Of a stretch of DNA of 64,000 nucleotides, positions 40,750-50,982 are shown piece after piece. The position numbers and the translations under genes were made by a program. Position 1 is the first letter of the stretch. Each line of letters begins with the position of its first letter. Origin of the DNA: Thermomicrobium sp. 4228-Ro (GTDB lineage: Bacteria > Chloroflexota > Chloroflexia > Thermomicrobiales > Thermomicrobiaceae); the NCBI RefSeq assembly GCF_026241205.1, contig NZ_JAPFQM010000001.1, positions 434,001-498,000 of the forward strand, in the 5' to 3' direction. The notes under the pieces were generated by a model, which saw only the letters and a list, made by a program, of their open reading frames with translations, was not told where the DNA came from and did no database searches.

Positions 40750-40806
40750 CTAACCGACCACCTCCACGGTGACGCCCGGAAGTTCGTGACTACTCATTCC
40801 GGGCAT
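40750..40806 (-). CDS. Possible 18-codon leader/short peptide ORF
   Basis: An ATG at 40806 preceded by GGGGAAAGGGGGTG begins MPGMSSHELPGVTVEVVG and ends at TAG 40750-40752. It lies 43 nt after the predicted start of a leftward transcript and 32 nt before a strong terminator. Val codons cluster at its end (GTC ACC GTG GAG GTG GTC). The GGTGGT there can pair with ACCACC just ahead of the terminator's 5' arm, a layout that would allow translation-coupled attenuation. Alternatively it is a free-standing small peptide gene. No family match is claimed. Confidence 0.4.
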   Translation of the reverse strand: MPGMSSHELPGVTVEVVG

Positions 40807-40855
40807 CACCCCCTTTCCCCTGCACGGTCTCGACTCGAGAACCGCACACGCGCTG

Positions 40856-40884
40856 AGGCTAACACGCGCGCGAGCGCTCGTCAA
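40856..40884 (-). promoter_or_regulatory. Leftward promoter ahead of short ORF and pepA operon
   Basis: Reading leftward: -35 TTGACG (40884-40879), 17-bp spacer, -10 TAGCCT (40861-40856). This is the same pattern as the FMN- and TPP-riboswitch promoters in this window. Confidence 0.6.
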
Positions 40885-41068
40885 ACCGAAGACCTAGAGG
40901 CTGGTGCAGCGGGCTCGCACCGCCGGCCGTGATGGAGCAACCGAGTCCGGCATGCTTTCTCCACTTCCGGCAACTCACCATGTCCTGCTCTCTACGGTAT
41001 CCTTGGACGAACCCGCTCTGCCGGGTGTCGTATCCGCCGATCCAGCGACTCCGAAAGCGAGGACTGCC

Positions 41069-43132
41069 ATGCCGAACCGTCTCGCCAACGAGAAGAGCCT
41101 CTACCTTCGCCAACACGCCGACAATCCGGTCGACTGGTACCCATGGGGCGAAGAAGCGTTCCGCGTCGCGCGCGAGCAGGACAAGCCGATTCTCCTGAGC
41201 ATCGGCTATTCGTCTTGCCACTGGTGCCACGTCATGGAGCACGAGTGCTTCGAGAACCCCGCAATCGCCAAAATCCAGAACGAACTCTTCGTCAATATCA
41301 AGGTCGATCGGGAAGAACGCCCGGATCTCGACGAGCTGTACATGAATGCCTTGCAAGCGATGACCGGCTCGGGCGGCTGGCCGCTCAACATCTTCCTTAC
41401 CCCGGACGGTAAACCGTTCTATGGCGGCACGTACTTCCCACCGGAAGACCGTGGCCAGCTCCCCGCCTGGCCGCGCGTGCTCGTCGCTGTCGCCCAGGCC
41501 TTTCGCGAGCGGCGCGAGGAAGTCGAGCGCGCTGCCGACGATCTGGTGCAGTACCTCCGTCAGCAGACCCGGCCACCGCTCGCACCCAACAGCTTGCGCG
41601 AGCAGTTCCTCGACGAAGCAGCGCGCAATCTCGTCCCGCACTACGACCGGGTGCACGGTGGCTTCGGTGATGCACCGAAGTTCCCCTCGCCGCTGCAACT
41701 CGAATTCCTCCTGCGCACCTATCGCCGTGCCGGAGCACCGCGGGCGCTGGAGATGGTCTTGCAGAGTCTTACGGCCATGGCGCGCAGCGGTATCCACGAC
41801 CAGATCGGCGGGGGGTTCCACCGCTACGCGGTCGACAACGCCTGGTTGATCCCCCACTTCGAGAAGATGCTGTACGACAATGCGTTGCTGGCTCGTCTGT
41901 ACACCCATACTGCGCTCGCGTCCGGCTCCTCCTGGTGCCGTGAGGTCGCCGAGGACACGCTGACCTATCTCCTCCGCGAGATGCGGGGGCCTCACGGCGC
42001 GTTCTTTTCCGCCCAGGATGCCGACAGCGAAGGTGGTGAAGGTGCCTACTACCTCTGGACGCCTGAAGAAATCGAAGCAGTACTGGGGAACGAGGAAGCA
42101 CGGCTCGTTTGCCGCTACTATGGCGTGACCCCGCAGGGCAACTTCGAGGGCAAGTCGATCCTCCATGTTCCCGATGACCCAGAGGTCGTCGCAACCGAGT
42201 TCGGGCTTTCCCTCGACGAACTGCACGCGCGCATCCGCGATGCCCGCGCACGGTTGTTCGAAGCACGCAGTCAGCGCCCAGCCCCGGCCCACGACGAAAA
42301 GGTGATCGTCGCCTGGAACGGGCTAGCCATCCGAGCCTTCGCGGAGGCCGCAACGGCATTCGATCGACCGGACTATGCGGCCGTCGCCGCGGAAGCTGCC
42401 GATTTCATCCGCACGCACCTCTGGGATGGCACCACCCTCCGTCACGTCTGGGAAGAAGGTGAAGCCCGCTTCCCCGGATTCCTCGACGACTACGCTGATC
42501 TCGTCAACGGACTCGTCTCGCTCTACGAGACCACGTTCGATCCATCCTGGATCGACTGGGCACGCAGCCTGGCCGAGGGCATACTCGAGCGGTTCCTCGA
42601 CCCGGAGACAGGAGATTTCTACGACACCCCGGCGGACGGCGAGCAGCTGATCGTTCGCCCCAAGACGTTCGTCGATCAGGGCACCCCGAGCGGGAACGGT
42701 GCTGCAGCCGAGGCATTGCTCCGCCTCGGCACTGTCCTCGGTGAGCAACGCTATCTCGATCGCGCGACGCATATCCTCGAACGATACGCCCAGATCGCCG
42801 TCGAGCATCCGATCGCCTGTGGGCAACTCCTGGTTGCCATGGACTTCGCGCTCGGTCAACCGTACGAGATCGCCATCGTGGGCGCTCCGGAAGACGCCCG
42901 TACCCGGGCGTTGCTGCGCGTCGTCTTCGGCAATTACCTGCCGAACCGTGTCGTCGCGCTGCGCCGCCCAGACGACGAGATCGCACCCGGGATCATCCCG
43001 CTTCTCGCCGATCGCGCCACACTCGACGGGCAGCCGACTGCCTATGTCTGTCGCCAGTTCGTCTGCCGGCAACCCGTCACCAGCCCGGCCGAGCTGGCGG
43101 CTCAACTCGGTGTGGCGGTACCGGACAGCTGA
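41069..43132 (+). CDS. DUF255 thioredoxin-like protein with glycosidase-like barrel (YyaL family)
   Basis: 687 residues from ATG 41069 (GAGG 7 bp upstream); earlier in-frame starts have no ribosome-binding site. The N-terminal DUF255 thioredoxin-fold domain has Cys50-His-Trp-Cys53 in [18 protein letters not shown], then [40 protein letters not shown]. The C-terminal (alpha/alpha)6-barrel part contains [26 protein letters not shown] and [19 protein letters not shown]. The family (YyaL, human SPATA20) has no firmly established function. Its 3' end overlaps the convergent amidase gene by 31 bp. Confidence 0.92.
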   Translation: MPNRLANEKSLYLRQHADNPVDWYPWGEEAFRVAREQDKPILLSIGYSSCHWCHVMEHECFENPAIAKIQNELFVNIKVDREERPDLDELYMNALQAMTGSGGWPLNIFLTPDGKPFYGGTYFPPEDRGQLPAWPRVLVAVAQAFRERREEVERAADDLVQYLRQQTRPPLAPNSLREQFLDEAARNLVPHYDRVHGGFGDAPKFPSPLQLEFLLRTYRRAGAPRALEMVLQSLTAMARSGIHDQIGGGFHRYAVDNAWLIPHFEKMLYDNALLARLYTHTALASGSSWCREVAEDTLTYLLREMRGPHGAFFSAQDADSEGGEGAYYLWTPEEIEAVLGNEEARLVCRYYGVTPQGNFEGKSILHVPDDPEVVATEFGLSLDELHARIRDARARLFEARSQRPAPAHDEKVIVAWNGLAIRAFAEAATAFDRPDYAAVAAEAADFIRTHLWDGTTLRHVWEEGEARFPGFLDDYADLVNGLVSLYETTFDPSWIDWARSLAEGILERFLDPETGDFYDTPADGEQLIVRPKTFVDQGTPSGNGAAAEALLRLGTVLGEQRYLDRATHILERYAQIAVEHPIACGQLLVAMDFALGQPYEIAIVGAPEDARTRALLRVVFGNYLPNRVVALRRPDDEIAPGIIPLLADRATLDGQPTAYVCRQFVCRQPVTSPAELAAQLGVAVPDS

Positions 43133-44004
43133 TCGAGCACGGCGAGCGGCAAGGAAGCGAGTACCACTGGCCCAGCGGGGCCACCGAACCGGTAGGAAAG
43201 GCAGCTGCAGGCGAGCCCGTAGGCCTCCGGTGGGGTGAGTCCATACTCGTCGCGCAGGGCTTCCAGTGCTTGTTCGAGAGCATGCCGTTGGGCTGCCGCG
43301 ATCGTCTCACCGATGCCGACGAAAATCAAGTCGTGCTCCGTACGGATGCGTGGTGCTCGGCAGCGGATACCTGCAGCCCGATCGACCCGTACCCGAACAC
43401 GCGCGGCTGCCTCGATACCCACGTGTGCTGGTTCTCCCCAACCGACTGCTGCATGCACGTCACCGACGAAGAGGTATGCCTCCGGTCGTTGGACGGGTAA
43501 CCAGACCGTACTGCCGGGGCAGAGCTCAGGGAGATCGAGGTTACCGCCCCACGGCCAGACAGGACGAAAGGTGGAACTTCGCCCCTGCTTCGGTGCGAGC
43601 CCGAGACAGCCGATACTCGGCTGGAAAGGAATGCGCAGACGGGGGGAGACCACCAACGTCTGCCCCTCGAGAGGCAACGCACGACACACGGTCTCCGGCA
43701 GGAGAGAACCGAGCGGGCCGAACGAACGGAAGAAGGCGAGCCAGGCCCGCTCGATCACGATCTCGAGGATATCGACACGTAGGGCCTGCCCAGGAACGGC
43801 ACCCTCGATCGCGAGTGGACCCGTCACAAGATTGAAACGCTCGAGTGCGAGATCGTCGAGCGGGACACCGCGAGCCAGCTGCTCGTACGGCTCGTCGCTC
43901 GTCTCGAACTCGACCACGCTCCCCGGCGGCCCGCGCGCAGCCGGCTCGGCATGGCCATCGAGCGTCGCGCTCCGCCACTGGCGAGGAATCGTGACGAACG
44001 CCAT
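43102..44004 (-). CDS. Acetamidase/formamidase family protein
   Basis: 300 residues from ATG 44004 (GGAGAAGGGGG upstream). FmdA/AmdA features: [53 protein letters not shown], the P-S-I-G-C-L-G segment ([12 protein letters not shown]), [20 protein letters not shown] and [15 protein letters not shown] (metal/catalytic Asp-His). These enzymes hydrolyse short amides to acid plus ammonia. Substrate not known; a nitrogen-releasing role parallels the urease-like and ureohydrolase genes elsewhere in the window but is not linked by position. Confidence 0.9.
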   Translation of the reverse strand: MAFVTIPRQWRSATLDGHAEPAARGPPGSVVEFETSDEPYEQLARGVPLDDLALERFNLVTGPLAIEGAVPGQALRVDILEIVIERAWLAFFRSFGPLGSLLPETVCRALPLEGQTLVVSPRLRIPFQPSIGCLGLAPKQGRSSTFRPVWPWGGNLDLPELCPGSTVWLPVQRPEAYLFVGDVHAAVGWGEPAHVGIEAAARVRVRVDRAAGIRCRAPRIRTEHDLIFVGIGETIAAAQRHALEQALEALRDEYGLTPPEAYGLACSCLSYRFGGPAGPVVLASLPLAVLDQLSGTATPS

Positions 44005-44087
44005 CAGGGCCCCCTTCTCCACCGGTCGCGTATCCGAACGGTTACACTACACTGCGGAAACTCGGCAGTGGAGGAGTCCTTCCACCT

Positions 44088-45980
44088 ATGAGCCGCCAGA
44101 CCTACGTCATCGGTACCGCCGGGCACGTCGACCACGGCAAGTCGACGCTGGTGAAGGCACTCACCGGCATCGACCCTGATCGCCTGCGCGAGGAAAAAGA
44201 GCGCGAGATGACCATCGACCTGGGCTTCGCTTGGATGACTCTGCCGAGCGGCCGGCGGCTGAGTATCGTCGACGTGCCTGGCCACGAGCGGTTCATCAAG
44301 AACATGCTCGCCGGGGTGGGCGGCTTCGACGCTGCCCTCTTGATCGTGGCTGCCGACGAGGGGCCCATGCCGCAAACGCGCGAGCACCTGGCTATCCTCG
44401 ACCTGTTGGAGATCCGCCACGGCATCGTCGTCCTCACGAAACGCGACCTCGTCGACGCCGACTGGCTCGATCTCGTCACGGTCGAGGTCGAAGAACTCTT
44501 GCGCGGCACCTCGCTCGAGGGTGCTCCTATTCTTCCCGTCTCGGCCATCACGGGAGAAGGGTTGACGGAGCTCATTGCCGCGATCGATGCGCTGCTCGAC
44601 TCCGTACCGCCGCATGCGTCGAGTGGACGACCGCGCCTGGCGATCGATCGCGTCTTCACGTTACCCGGTTTCGGAACGATCGTGACCGGCACGCTGCGGG
44701 ACGGTTCTCTGGAAGTCGGTCAGGAGGTGGAAATCCTCCCGCGTCGTTTGCGCGCTCGCATCCGCGGTCTCCAGAGCCATCGGACGAAAGTCGAGCGTGC
44801 CCTGCCGGGATCCCGGACGGCTGTCAACTTGAGCGGTGTCGAGGTCGACGACCTCGAGCGCGGTGATGTCCTGACTGTCCCCGGTTGGCTCGAACCGACG
44901 ACGTTGCTCGATGCCAGGCTCCGCATGCTCGCCGATGCCCCAACGGCGCTGGAACAGAACGACGAAATCGATGTCTTCATCGGCACCAGCGAGACACTCG
45001 CGCGCGTGACGGTGCTGGATGCCGAGCGGCTGGAACCCGGCCAGAGCGGTTGGGTCCAGCTCCGTCTCCAGGACCCCATCGTCGCCGTCCGTGGTGATCA
45101 CTTCATCGTGCGTCGCCCCTCGCCTAGCGCGACGCTCGCCGGCGGTATCGTCGTCGAGACCCATCCGCGCCGGCACCGGCGGTTCCGGCCAGAAGTCATC
45201 CGCGCACTCGAGGCGCTCGCTTCCGGCGACCCATTAGCGATCTTGCTGCAGACTCTCGGCGGCCAGGCGCTCGAGTGGCGGGAACTCGTCCAGCGGTCGA
45301 ACTTGGACGCGGAGAGTGCCACCCAGGCCCTGTCGCAACTCATCGCGAGCCAGGAGGCCATCGCACTCGATGCGACCGGCGAGGCAATCGGACCGCAGAC
45401 GATCATCCTCAGCGTCCGGACTGCCGAGCGGCTCGAAGCGCAGTTGCTCGCTGCGATTTCCGAGTACCACACCCGCTACCCACTGCGCCGCGGTCTCCCG
45501 CGCGAAATGGCACGCAGCCGTCTCGGTCTGTCCCAACGCCCCTTCGACCTCTTCGTCCGGCGTTTGGCCAGGCTCGGCAGGCTGGTCGAAGATGGGGAAG
45601 TGCTACGGGCCCCCGACCATCGCATCCGCTTGACCCCCGACCAGGAAGAGCGTGCCCGCGCGTACGAGGCAGCGCTGCAGCGTGAGCCGTTCACGCCACC
45701 TGCCCCGTCCGAGTTCGGGCTCGATCCTGAACTCGTCCAAGCGCTCGCCGATCTCGGCCGCGTCGTGCGCATCACCGATGATGTCGTCTTCGCGCCGGAG
45801 GCGTGGCAGACGATCCAGGAGCGCGTGCTGGCCCTCCTCGACGCACACGGCAGCGTGACGCTGGCCCAGGTGCGTGATGCGCTCGGCACGAGCCGCAAGT
45901 ACGCGCAAGCGCTACTCGAGTATCTCGACCAGTTGCGCATCACGCGGCGGGTAGGAGATGCCCGTGTCCGCTACGCATGA
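44088..45980 (+). CDS. selB: Selenocysteine-specific elongation factor SelB
   Basis: 630 residues. GTPase: G1 GTAGHVDHGKSTLVKALTG, G2 region EKEREMTIDLGFAW, G3 DVPGHERFIKNML, G4 LTKRD. The EF-Tu-like domains II-III follow (FTLPGFGTIVTGTLRDGSLEVGQEVEILP), with the extra domain 3 of SelB. Four winged-helix modules at the C-terminus (about 380-630) bind the SECIS hairpin. SelB brings Sec-tRNA to UGA codons with a SECIS element. selA, selC and selD are not in the window. A selenoprotein candidate lies 9 kb away. The 3' end overlaps the PIG-L gene by 23 bp. Confidence 0.95.
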   Translation: MSRQTYVIGTAGHVDHGKSTLVKALTGIDPDRLREEKEREMTIDLGFAWMTLPSGRRLSIVDVPGHERFIKNMLAGVGGFDAALLIVAADEGPMPQTREHLAILDLLEIRHGIVVLTKRDLVDADWLDLVTVEVEELLRGTSLEGAPILPVSAITGEGLTELIAAIDALLDSVPPHASSGRPRLAIDRVFTLPGFGTIVTGTLRDGSLEVGQEVEILPRRLRARIRGLQSHRTKVERALPGSRTAVNLSGVEVDDLERGDVLTVPGWLEPTTLLDARLRMLADAPTALEQNDEIDVFIGTSETLARVTVLDAERLEPGQSGWVQLRLQDPIVAVRGDHFIVRRPSPSATLAGGIVVETHPRRHRRFRPEVIRALEALASGDPLAILLQTLGGQALEWRELVQRSNLDAESATQALSQLIASQEAIALDATGEAIGPQTIILSVRTAERLEAQLLAAISEYHTRYPLRRGLPREMARSRLGLSQRPFDLFVRRLARLGRLVEDGEVLRAPDHRIRLTPDQEERARAYEAALQREPFTPPAPSEFGLDPELVQALADLGRVVRITDDVVFAPEAWQTIQERVLALLDAHGSVTLAQVRDALGTSRKYAQALLEYLDQLRITRRVGDARVRYA

Positions 45981-46776
45981 GCCCATCGCCACTGCGCTCT
46001 TCGTTGCGCCGCACTTCGACGATGTGGCGCTCTCCTGTGGCGGTACCGTTGCACTCTTCGCCCAGCAGGGTATCCGCACTCACATCCTCACGCTTTTCGG
46101 TGGCGCACCACCTGGCCCGCTTTCGTCCTTCGCGCGCCAGCAGCACCGCTGGCGCGGTCTCGACGACGAGGCCGTCCTCACGATCCGACGCACCGAGGAG
46201 CGTGCCGCTGCCGGTCTGCTCGGAGCGCAAGCGAGCTGGTTCGAGGTACCGGATGCCATCTACCGCGATGCTCGCTACAACTCGGACGACGAACTCTTCG
46301 GCACTGTGCACCCGGACGACTGGGACTTGCTCGATGTCCTCCTCGCCGACACGGAACAGCTTCTCGCGACGCTGGCGGCTCCCGTCGTGATCTTCGTTCC
46401 GCTCGCCATCGGCAACCATGTCGACCACCAGATCGCCCGCGCTCTCGGCCAGCGACTTGCGGAGCGTCGGTTCGTCGTCTGGGGCTACGAAGATATCCCC
46501 TATGCCGTGACCGAGCGAGGTCAGCGAGCGGTCGAAGCCATTCGGCGACAGGCGCCACCCCCCTGGCTCGTCTTCCTCACGGAGGAACTGTTTCAGCGAC
46601 GCCTTCGCGCGATCGAGCAGTACGAAAGCCAGTTGGCCTTCGTCTTCCGGGATCTCGGCGACGTCGAACGGACGCTGCGGGCCTATGCGCTCGAAGCTGG
46701 TCAGGGCACGCTCGCTGAGCGGTTCTGGGCGATCGACCAGAGTGACCTGCTCGACCCGCGGTCCAGTCGGGCGTGA
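45958..46776 (+). CDS. PIG-L family deacetylase
   Basis: 272 residues. The N-terminal zinc-binding motif is APHFDDVALSCGG (a PHxDDxxLSxGG variant of AHPDDE), and the second His site is HVDHQIARALG. Members deacetylate GlcNAc-containing lipids or glycosides (mycothiol/bacillithiol precursors, GlcNAc-PI). Here the His of AHPDD is retained but Pro is Phe. ATG 45958 lies within the selB end, with GTAGGAG in front; overlap 23 bp. Substrate unknown. Confidence 0.9.
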   Translation: MPVSATHEPIATALFVAPHFDDVALSCGGTVALFAQQGIRTHILTLFGGAPPGPLSSFARQQHRWRGLDDEAVLTIRRTEERAAAGLLGAQASWFEVPDAIYRDARYNSDDELFGTVHPDDWDLLDVLLADTEQLLATLAAPVVIFVPLAIGNHVDHQIARALGQRLAERRFVVWGYEDIPYAVTERGQRAVEAIRRQAPPPWLVFLTEELFQRRLRAIEQYESQLAFVFRDLGDVERTLRAYALEAGQGTLAERFWAIDQSDLLDPRSSRA

Positions 46777-47330
46777 GCACAGGCTTGCGCGTGTCCACGG
46801 GCGTGGAGCGTGAGCTGCGGTCGTTCTGCCTCGTCTGCGCCCCGCAGGAAACCCGGCGCGACGTCATAGGCCGAGGGAGTGCCGAGAAGAGAGAGCAGCC
46901 CGAGAGCTGCCGCGACGCCCTGGACCGACGAGCGCTCCTCCTCTCCAGCCACTCCAGCCAGCGACGGGGTCTCTGCCACCAGCGCGCAGGCAATGCCAAC
47001 AGCTGCGACCGATCCTCCAGCGAGGAGGATCGCGCCGTACCCGGGGAGACAATCGCCAACCAGAGCAGCCACTCCCTGCGCGCGTCCGAGGTGCAACGCA
47101 ACTCCATCACGGAGGCGAACCGAACCAGTCAGTGTGCCAGTGGCGCCCAGCGATACCACGAGCCGCTCTCCGACATCGAGGAGAACGAGGTGCTGCGTCG
47201 ACAGCGACGCAATAGCGCCGTAGGCGATACGGAGCACGGCGAACAGAACCAGCACCCAACATGCCGACGGCGAGAACCGCTTCACCACCGTGTCGTAGGT
47301 GCTCGCCCCGTGCCGGACTCGCTCGATCAC
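46701..47330 (-). CDS. Membrane protein translated after the D-Ala-D-Ala carboxypeptidase
   Basis: 209 residues from GTG 47330, which overlaps the stop of the upstream carboxypeptidase gene (GTGA), the coupling style used throughout this window. Predicted helices: about 22-43 (SPSACWVLVLFAVLRIAYGAI), 100-122 (GYGAILLAGGSVAAVGIACALV) and 133-150 (VQGVAAALGLLSLLG). The first 160 residues look like protein; the last 50 (His/Arg/Ala-rich) may be spurious, since they overlap the convergent PIG-L gene by 76 bp. No family recognised. Confidence 0.5.
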   Translation of the reverse strand: MIERVRHGASTYDTVVKRFSPSACWVLVLFAVLRIAYGAIASLSTQHLVLLDVGERLVVSLGATGTLTGSVRLRDGVALHLGRAQGVAALVGDCLPGYGAILLAGGSVAAVGIACALVAETPSLAGVAGEEERSSVQGVAAALGLLSLLGTPSAYDVAPGFLRGADEAERPQLTLHARGHAQACAHARLDRGSSRSLWSIAQNRSASVP

Positions 47331-48985
47331 CCCACGTGTCCGGCGACCAGTGCAGGTACGTCGAGCCTGCCGGCGACCCACATCCGGTAGTGCACCCCGA
47401 TATTGCCCATTTCGACTTGCCACTCCGGTGCGTTCGCAGGCGTGAACGTCAGGCAGCGTCGCTCGAAGCACTGGACGAGGACGTCTCGCTGCACGCCACC
47501 CACCGGCACGCGAATCCAGTACGGCTCGGTCACCGGGTATCCGAGGAGAGCGACCCAGGGCGAGAACAGTGGTTCCTCCCGAAGTCGCTCGCCGACCCGC
47601 ACCAGCCCGCGTTGTTCCACCCACTCAGCGAATATCGAAGCCATACCGTGCCCGGTCTCGGTGAAGGCCTGGCCGTATCGGACACCGAACTCGGCCAGCT
47701 CAGGCCGCTGCACGTGCGAGCCATCCGGGAGAAGCTGGATGGTGATCACTTCCCCCGCTGTACCAGGCGGCTGCTGGACCATGCGACCGAGGAGCGCATA
47801 CGTGATCGGATTCCCCGGGTCACCGGCGACAGCGATCGCCGCCGGAGCACGCGGGACGACGGCCGCATCGCCGATCTGCTGCCGCCCGGTCAGGAGTTCC
47901 CATGCCAGCCGACCACCGGTCACGCGCCAACGTGCATCGACCGGCAGAGCTGGATCGGTCAACTCCATCCGCCCCTTCTCGAAATACTGGACGTACCGCT
48001 GTCCACCGGGCGCGTCCCGGTACGGCTCCCGCTCGACCGACCCGAGTGGTCGACCCCACAGCCAGCTCCGCTCGACGAGACCACGCGCGACCGGGTCGTC
48101 TGTCCGCTGCCACCACCACTGGAACAGCCGTGCTGCGTCCTCCGGATCCTCGATCGGATCGATCAGTGTCCAGCCGTAATCGAAGAGCCGCGCTGCATCC
48201 TCGTACCACGCGTCGAAGGTCGACCCAGTCAGGACCACGATCAGTCGATGTCCAGCTCGCTCAGCGACCTCGATGAGGCACAACCCTGCATCGTCTGTCC
48301 AGCCGGTCTTCCCGCCGATCACGCCCGGATAGCGATCCGGCAATCGGTTCGTGTGCCGCCAGCGGAAGCCCTCTCCCTCGTACGCGTTCGCACCGAAGAT
48401 CGCGACGAAGCGTGGGTCATCGAGGGCAAACCGAGTCAGGCGAGCTAGGTCGAGCGCGCTACTCGTATGCCCTGGTTCGTCGAGACCATGCGGATTGCGG
48501 AAGTGCGTCTGGTCGAGGCCGAGCGCCCGCGCCTTCGCGTTCATCCAGTCGACGAAACGGGCTCGCGCAACCGGATCCTCCTGGTCCGGACTCCCACCGA
48601 CAGCTCGGGCGATCGCCATAGCCGCATCGTTCCCACTCCGCAGGAGCAGACCGTAGAGCAGGGTACGCAGCGTGACCGTCTGCCCGGCCCGCAGACCAGC
48701 CGACGATTCTCCGACCAGATCCTCTGGTACGATCGTGACCGTCCGATCGAGTTGCCCACGCTCCAGGGCGACCACTGCCGTCATCACTTTAGTCAAACTG
48801 GCGATCGCGACCGGCTGACGAGCCGCCTGTTCAGCGACGACGCGGCCGTTCATCGCGTCGAGGATGACCCAGTGCCGAGCCACGACGGCCGGTTCCGCGT
48901 GGAGCGACGCGCGACAGAAGGGAGAAACCACCAGAAGCGCGACGAGCGCGCAAAGACCAAACGCTCGGACAGCCATCGGCAGCAC
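47327..48985 (-). CDS. Serine-type D-Ala-D-Ala carboxypeptidase (low-molecular-weight PBP)
   Basis: 552 residues with an N-terminal signal peptide (about 1-30). The three active-site motifs of the S11/DacA family: SxxK in IASLTKVMTAVV, SxN in LLRSGNDAAMAIA, and KTG in VIGGKTGWTDDAG. The catalytic domain (to about 290) is followed by an extra region of about 250 residues containing RYPVTEPYWIRVPVGGVQRDVLVQCFERRCLTFTP-type repeats, likely a cell-surface-associated module seen in other Chloroflexota secreted proteins. It trims peptidoglycan side chains. The start is GTG 48985 or ATG 48976. Confidence 0.9.
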   Translation of the reverse strand: MLPMAVRAFGLCALVALLVVSPFCRASLHAEPAVVARHWVILDAMNGRVVAEQAARQPVAIASLTKVMTAVVALERGQLDRTVTIVPEDLVGESSAGLRAGQTVTLRTLLYGLLLRSGNDAAMAIARAVGGSPDQEDPVARARFVDWMNAKARALGLDQTHFRNPHGLDEPGHTSSALDLARLTRFALDDPRFVAIFGANAYEGEGFRWRHTNRLPDRYPGVIGGKTGWTDDAGLCLIEVAERAGHRLIVVLTGSTFDAWYEDAARLFDYGWTLIDPIEDPEDAARLFQWWWQRTDDPVARGLVERSWLWGRPLGSVEREPYRDAPGGQRYVQYFEKGRMELTDPALPVDARWRVTGGRLAWELLTGRQQIGDAAVVPRAPAAIAVAGDPGNPITYALLGRMVQQPPGTAGEVITIQLLPDGSHVQRPELAEFGVRYGQAFTETGHGMASIFAEWVEQRGLVRVGERLREEPLFSPWVALLGYPVTEPYWIRVPVGGVQRDVLVQCFERRCLTFTPANAPEWQVEMGNIGVHYRMWVAGRLDVPALVAGHVG

Positions 48986-49172
48986 CGTTCACGCTCTCAA
49001 TCACCGCCCCACGCGCACCGTGCTCAGCTTGCCGGCTGGCGAGATACAGCGCAAGAGGGACTGCGCCGCATCGCCCGGAAGAAGATTGCCGGATGGCTGT
49101 TCGCGCTGCTGAGCAACGGGAAGCGGGTAGCTTCCGCTCGCACCGCTCCCGGTTTCCCATAGCGGGGCAGGT

Positions 49173-49195
49173 AAACGTCGCTCGGTGCAGCGACG
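49173..49195 (-). terminator. Probable terminator of the rib operon
   Basis: Reading leftward: CGTCGCT-6-AGCGACG (7-bp perfect stem) followed by TTTACC, 19 bp after the ribH stop. The T-run is short. Confidence 0.5.
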
Positions 49196-49213
49196 CGCGG
49201 TAGGTTCGGAACC

Positions 49214-49729
49214 TCACGCTTCCATCGCTGCCGCAGTCAGTCGTTCCAACTCGGCGAACAGATTCGCCATCTCCAGGGCGATCAAGGCCGCATCGAATCC
49301 CTTGTTCCCCAGCTTCGTACCCGCGCGCTCGACCGCCTGCTCGATCGTATCGGTGGTCAGAACACCGAAAACGATGGGGATACCTGTCTCCAGGGCAGCA
49401 TTGGCGATCCCTTTGGCCACCTCCCCCGCGACGTAGTCGAAGTGCGGTGTCGCACCACGAATCACCGCACCGAGGCAGATGACCGCGTCGTACCGGTTGG
49501 TCTGGGCCAGTCGCTTCGCCGTCAAGGGAATCTCGAACGAACCGGGAACCCAGACCACGTCGATCGCCCTCGGGTCGACATCATGGCGGAGCAAGCCATC
49601 GAGCGCGCCGCGCAGGAGCTGGCTGGAAATGAGTTCGTTGAAACGACTGACGACGATCGCGAAACGCCGCCCACGTCCGTTCAATGAGGCTGTCACCGTC
49701 CGTATTGGTTGGCCGTCAGCGACGATCAT
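49214..49729 (-). CDS. ribH: 6,7-dimethyl-8-ribityllumazine synthase
   Basis: 171 residues. Condenses 5-amino-6-ribitylaminouracil with dihydroxybutanone phosphate. Motifs: [82 protein letters not shown] (with the catalytic His in PHFDYV). ATG 49729 overlaps the ribBA stop. Last gene of the FMN-riboswitch operon. Confidence 0.97.
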   Translation of the reverse strand: MIVADGQPIRTVTASLNGRGRRFAIVVSRFNELISSQLLRGALDGLLRHDVDPRAIDVVWVPGSFEIPLTAKRLAQTNRYDAVICLGAVIRGATPHFDYVAGEVAKGIANAALETGIPIVFGVLTTDTIEQAVERAGTKLGNKGFDAALIALEMANLFAELERLTAAAMEA

Positions 49730-50982
49730 TCCCCACCTCCTCGCTCCGCTTCACCGCTGATCGCCGTGAGTTCCTGCAACAAGATCAAATGCCCGAGCTT
49801 GTCGCGCTTCGTGCGCAGGTATCGCCGGTTGTGCTCGCTCGGCGGAAGCTCGATCGGCACGCGCTCGACGACCGCGAACCCCAGCTCCTCGAGCGCCGCG
49901 ACCTTCCGCGGGTTGTTCGTCATCAAGCGAATCTTCTCGACACCGAGGTCACGCAGGATGATCGCCGCCTCGCGGTAGTTCCGTAAATCGGCTGGAAAGC
50001 CCAGCTGCAGGTTCGCCTCGACGGTGTCGAATCCCTGATCCTGCAAGTGATAGGCCCGCAGCTTGTTCAAGAGACCGATCCCGCGCCCTTCCTGCCGCAG
50101 GTACACGATCACGCCACGCCCCTCGGCAGCGATGCGCGCCATCGCCGTCTCCAGCTGTGGGCCACAGTCGCACCGTTGGGAGCCGAACACGTCCCCGGTG
50201 AGACACTCGGAATGGAGCCGAACGAGCACCGGCTCGTCTCCGTCGAGCGTACCCATCACCAGGGCCAGATCGATCTCCTCGCCACCGAGGCGCTGGTAGG
50301 CACGGAGCTGGAAGGTTCCGACGGTCGTGGGGAGCGTCGTTTCGGCGACACACTGGGCGACGCGCTCTCGAGCCAGCCGGTAGGCGATGATGTCCGCGAC
50401 GTGCACCAGCGCAATATCGTGGACTGCCGCGAACCGTTCGAGTTCCGGCAACCGGGCCATCGTGCCGTCAGCGCTCATGATCTCGCACACCACTGCGACC
50501 GGATACAGTCCGGCCAGTCGCGCGAGGTCGACCGAGGCTTCGGTCTGCCCGTCCCGTTCTAACACCCCACCGGGACGCGCTCGCAACGGGAACACGTGGC
50601 CCGGCATGACGAAGTCGTCCAGGGTCGCGGTCGGATCGGCGAGCTTCTGGATCGTTACCGAGCGGTCGAACGCCGAAATACCCGTCGTCACCCCCTCGCG
50701 CGCCTCGACCGAGACCGTGAACGCTGTGCGAAACCGCGAGGCATTGGACGTCGGCGGCACCATCGGCGGCAGACCGAGCCGGTCAGCCCACTCGGCCGCC
50801 ATGGGAACGCAAATCAGTCCACGCGCCTCGCGCGCCATGAAGTTGACCGCTTGCGGCGTACAAAACTGGGCCGCGATCGCGAGGTCTCCCTCGTTCTCAC
50901 GGTCCGCGTCATCGACGATGATGACGAAACGACCAGCCCGGAACGCCTCGATCGCCCGCTCGACCCGCTCGAATCGTGTCAC
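49726..50982 (-). CDS. ribBA: Bifunctional 3,4-dihydroxy-2-butanone-4-phosphate synthase / GTP cyclohydrolase II
   Basis: 418 residues. N-terminal DHBP synthase: [82 protein letters not shown]-terminal GTP cyclohydrolase [32 protein letters not shown] (three zinc Cys), [40 protein letters not shown]. It supplies both committed precursors of riboflavin. GTG 50982 overlaps the ribE stop. Confidence 0.97.
   Translation of the reverse strand: MTRFERVERAIEAFRAGRFVIIVDDADRENEGDLAIAAQFCTPQAVNFMAREARGLICVPMAAEWADRLGLPPMVPPTSNASRFRTAFTVSVEAREGVTTGISAFDRSVTIQKLADPTATLDDFVMPGHVFPLRARPGGVLERDGQTEASVDLARLAGLYPVAVVCEIMSADGTMARLPELERFAAVHDIALVHVADIIAYRLARERVAQCVAETTLPTTVGTFQLRAYQRLGGEEIDLALVMGTLDGDEPVLVRLHSECLTGDVFGSQRCDCGPQLETAMARIAAEGRGVIVYLRQEGRGIGLLNKLRAYHLQDQGFDTVEANLQLGFPADLRNYREAAIILRDLGVEKIRLMTNNPRKVAALEELGFAVVERVPIELPPSEHNRRYLRTKRDKLGHLILLQELTAISGEAERGGGE

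Noticed and set aside
46773-47390. 205-codon rightward frame between the PIG-L and carboxypeptidase genes
   Set aside because: Arg/Ser-rich shadow; the opposite-strand frame starting with the GTGA overlap at 47330 gives a more protein-like membrane protein.
47261-48448. 395-codon rightward frame opposite the carboxypeptidase gene
   Set aside because: Antisense to a protein with all three SxxK/SxN/KTG motifs; no domain recognisable in the antisense product.
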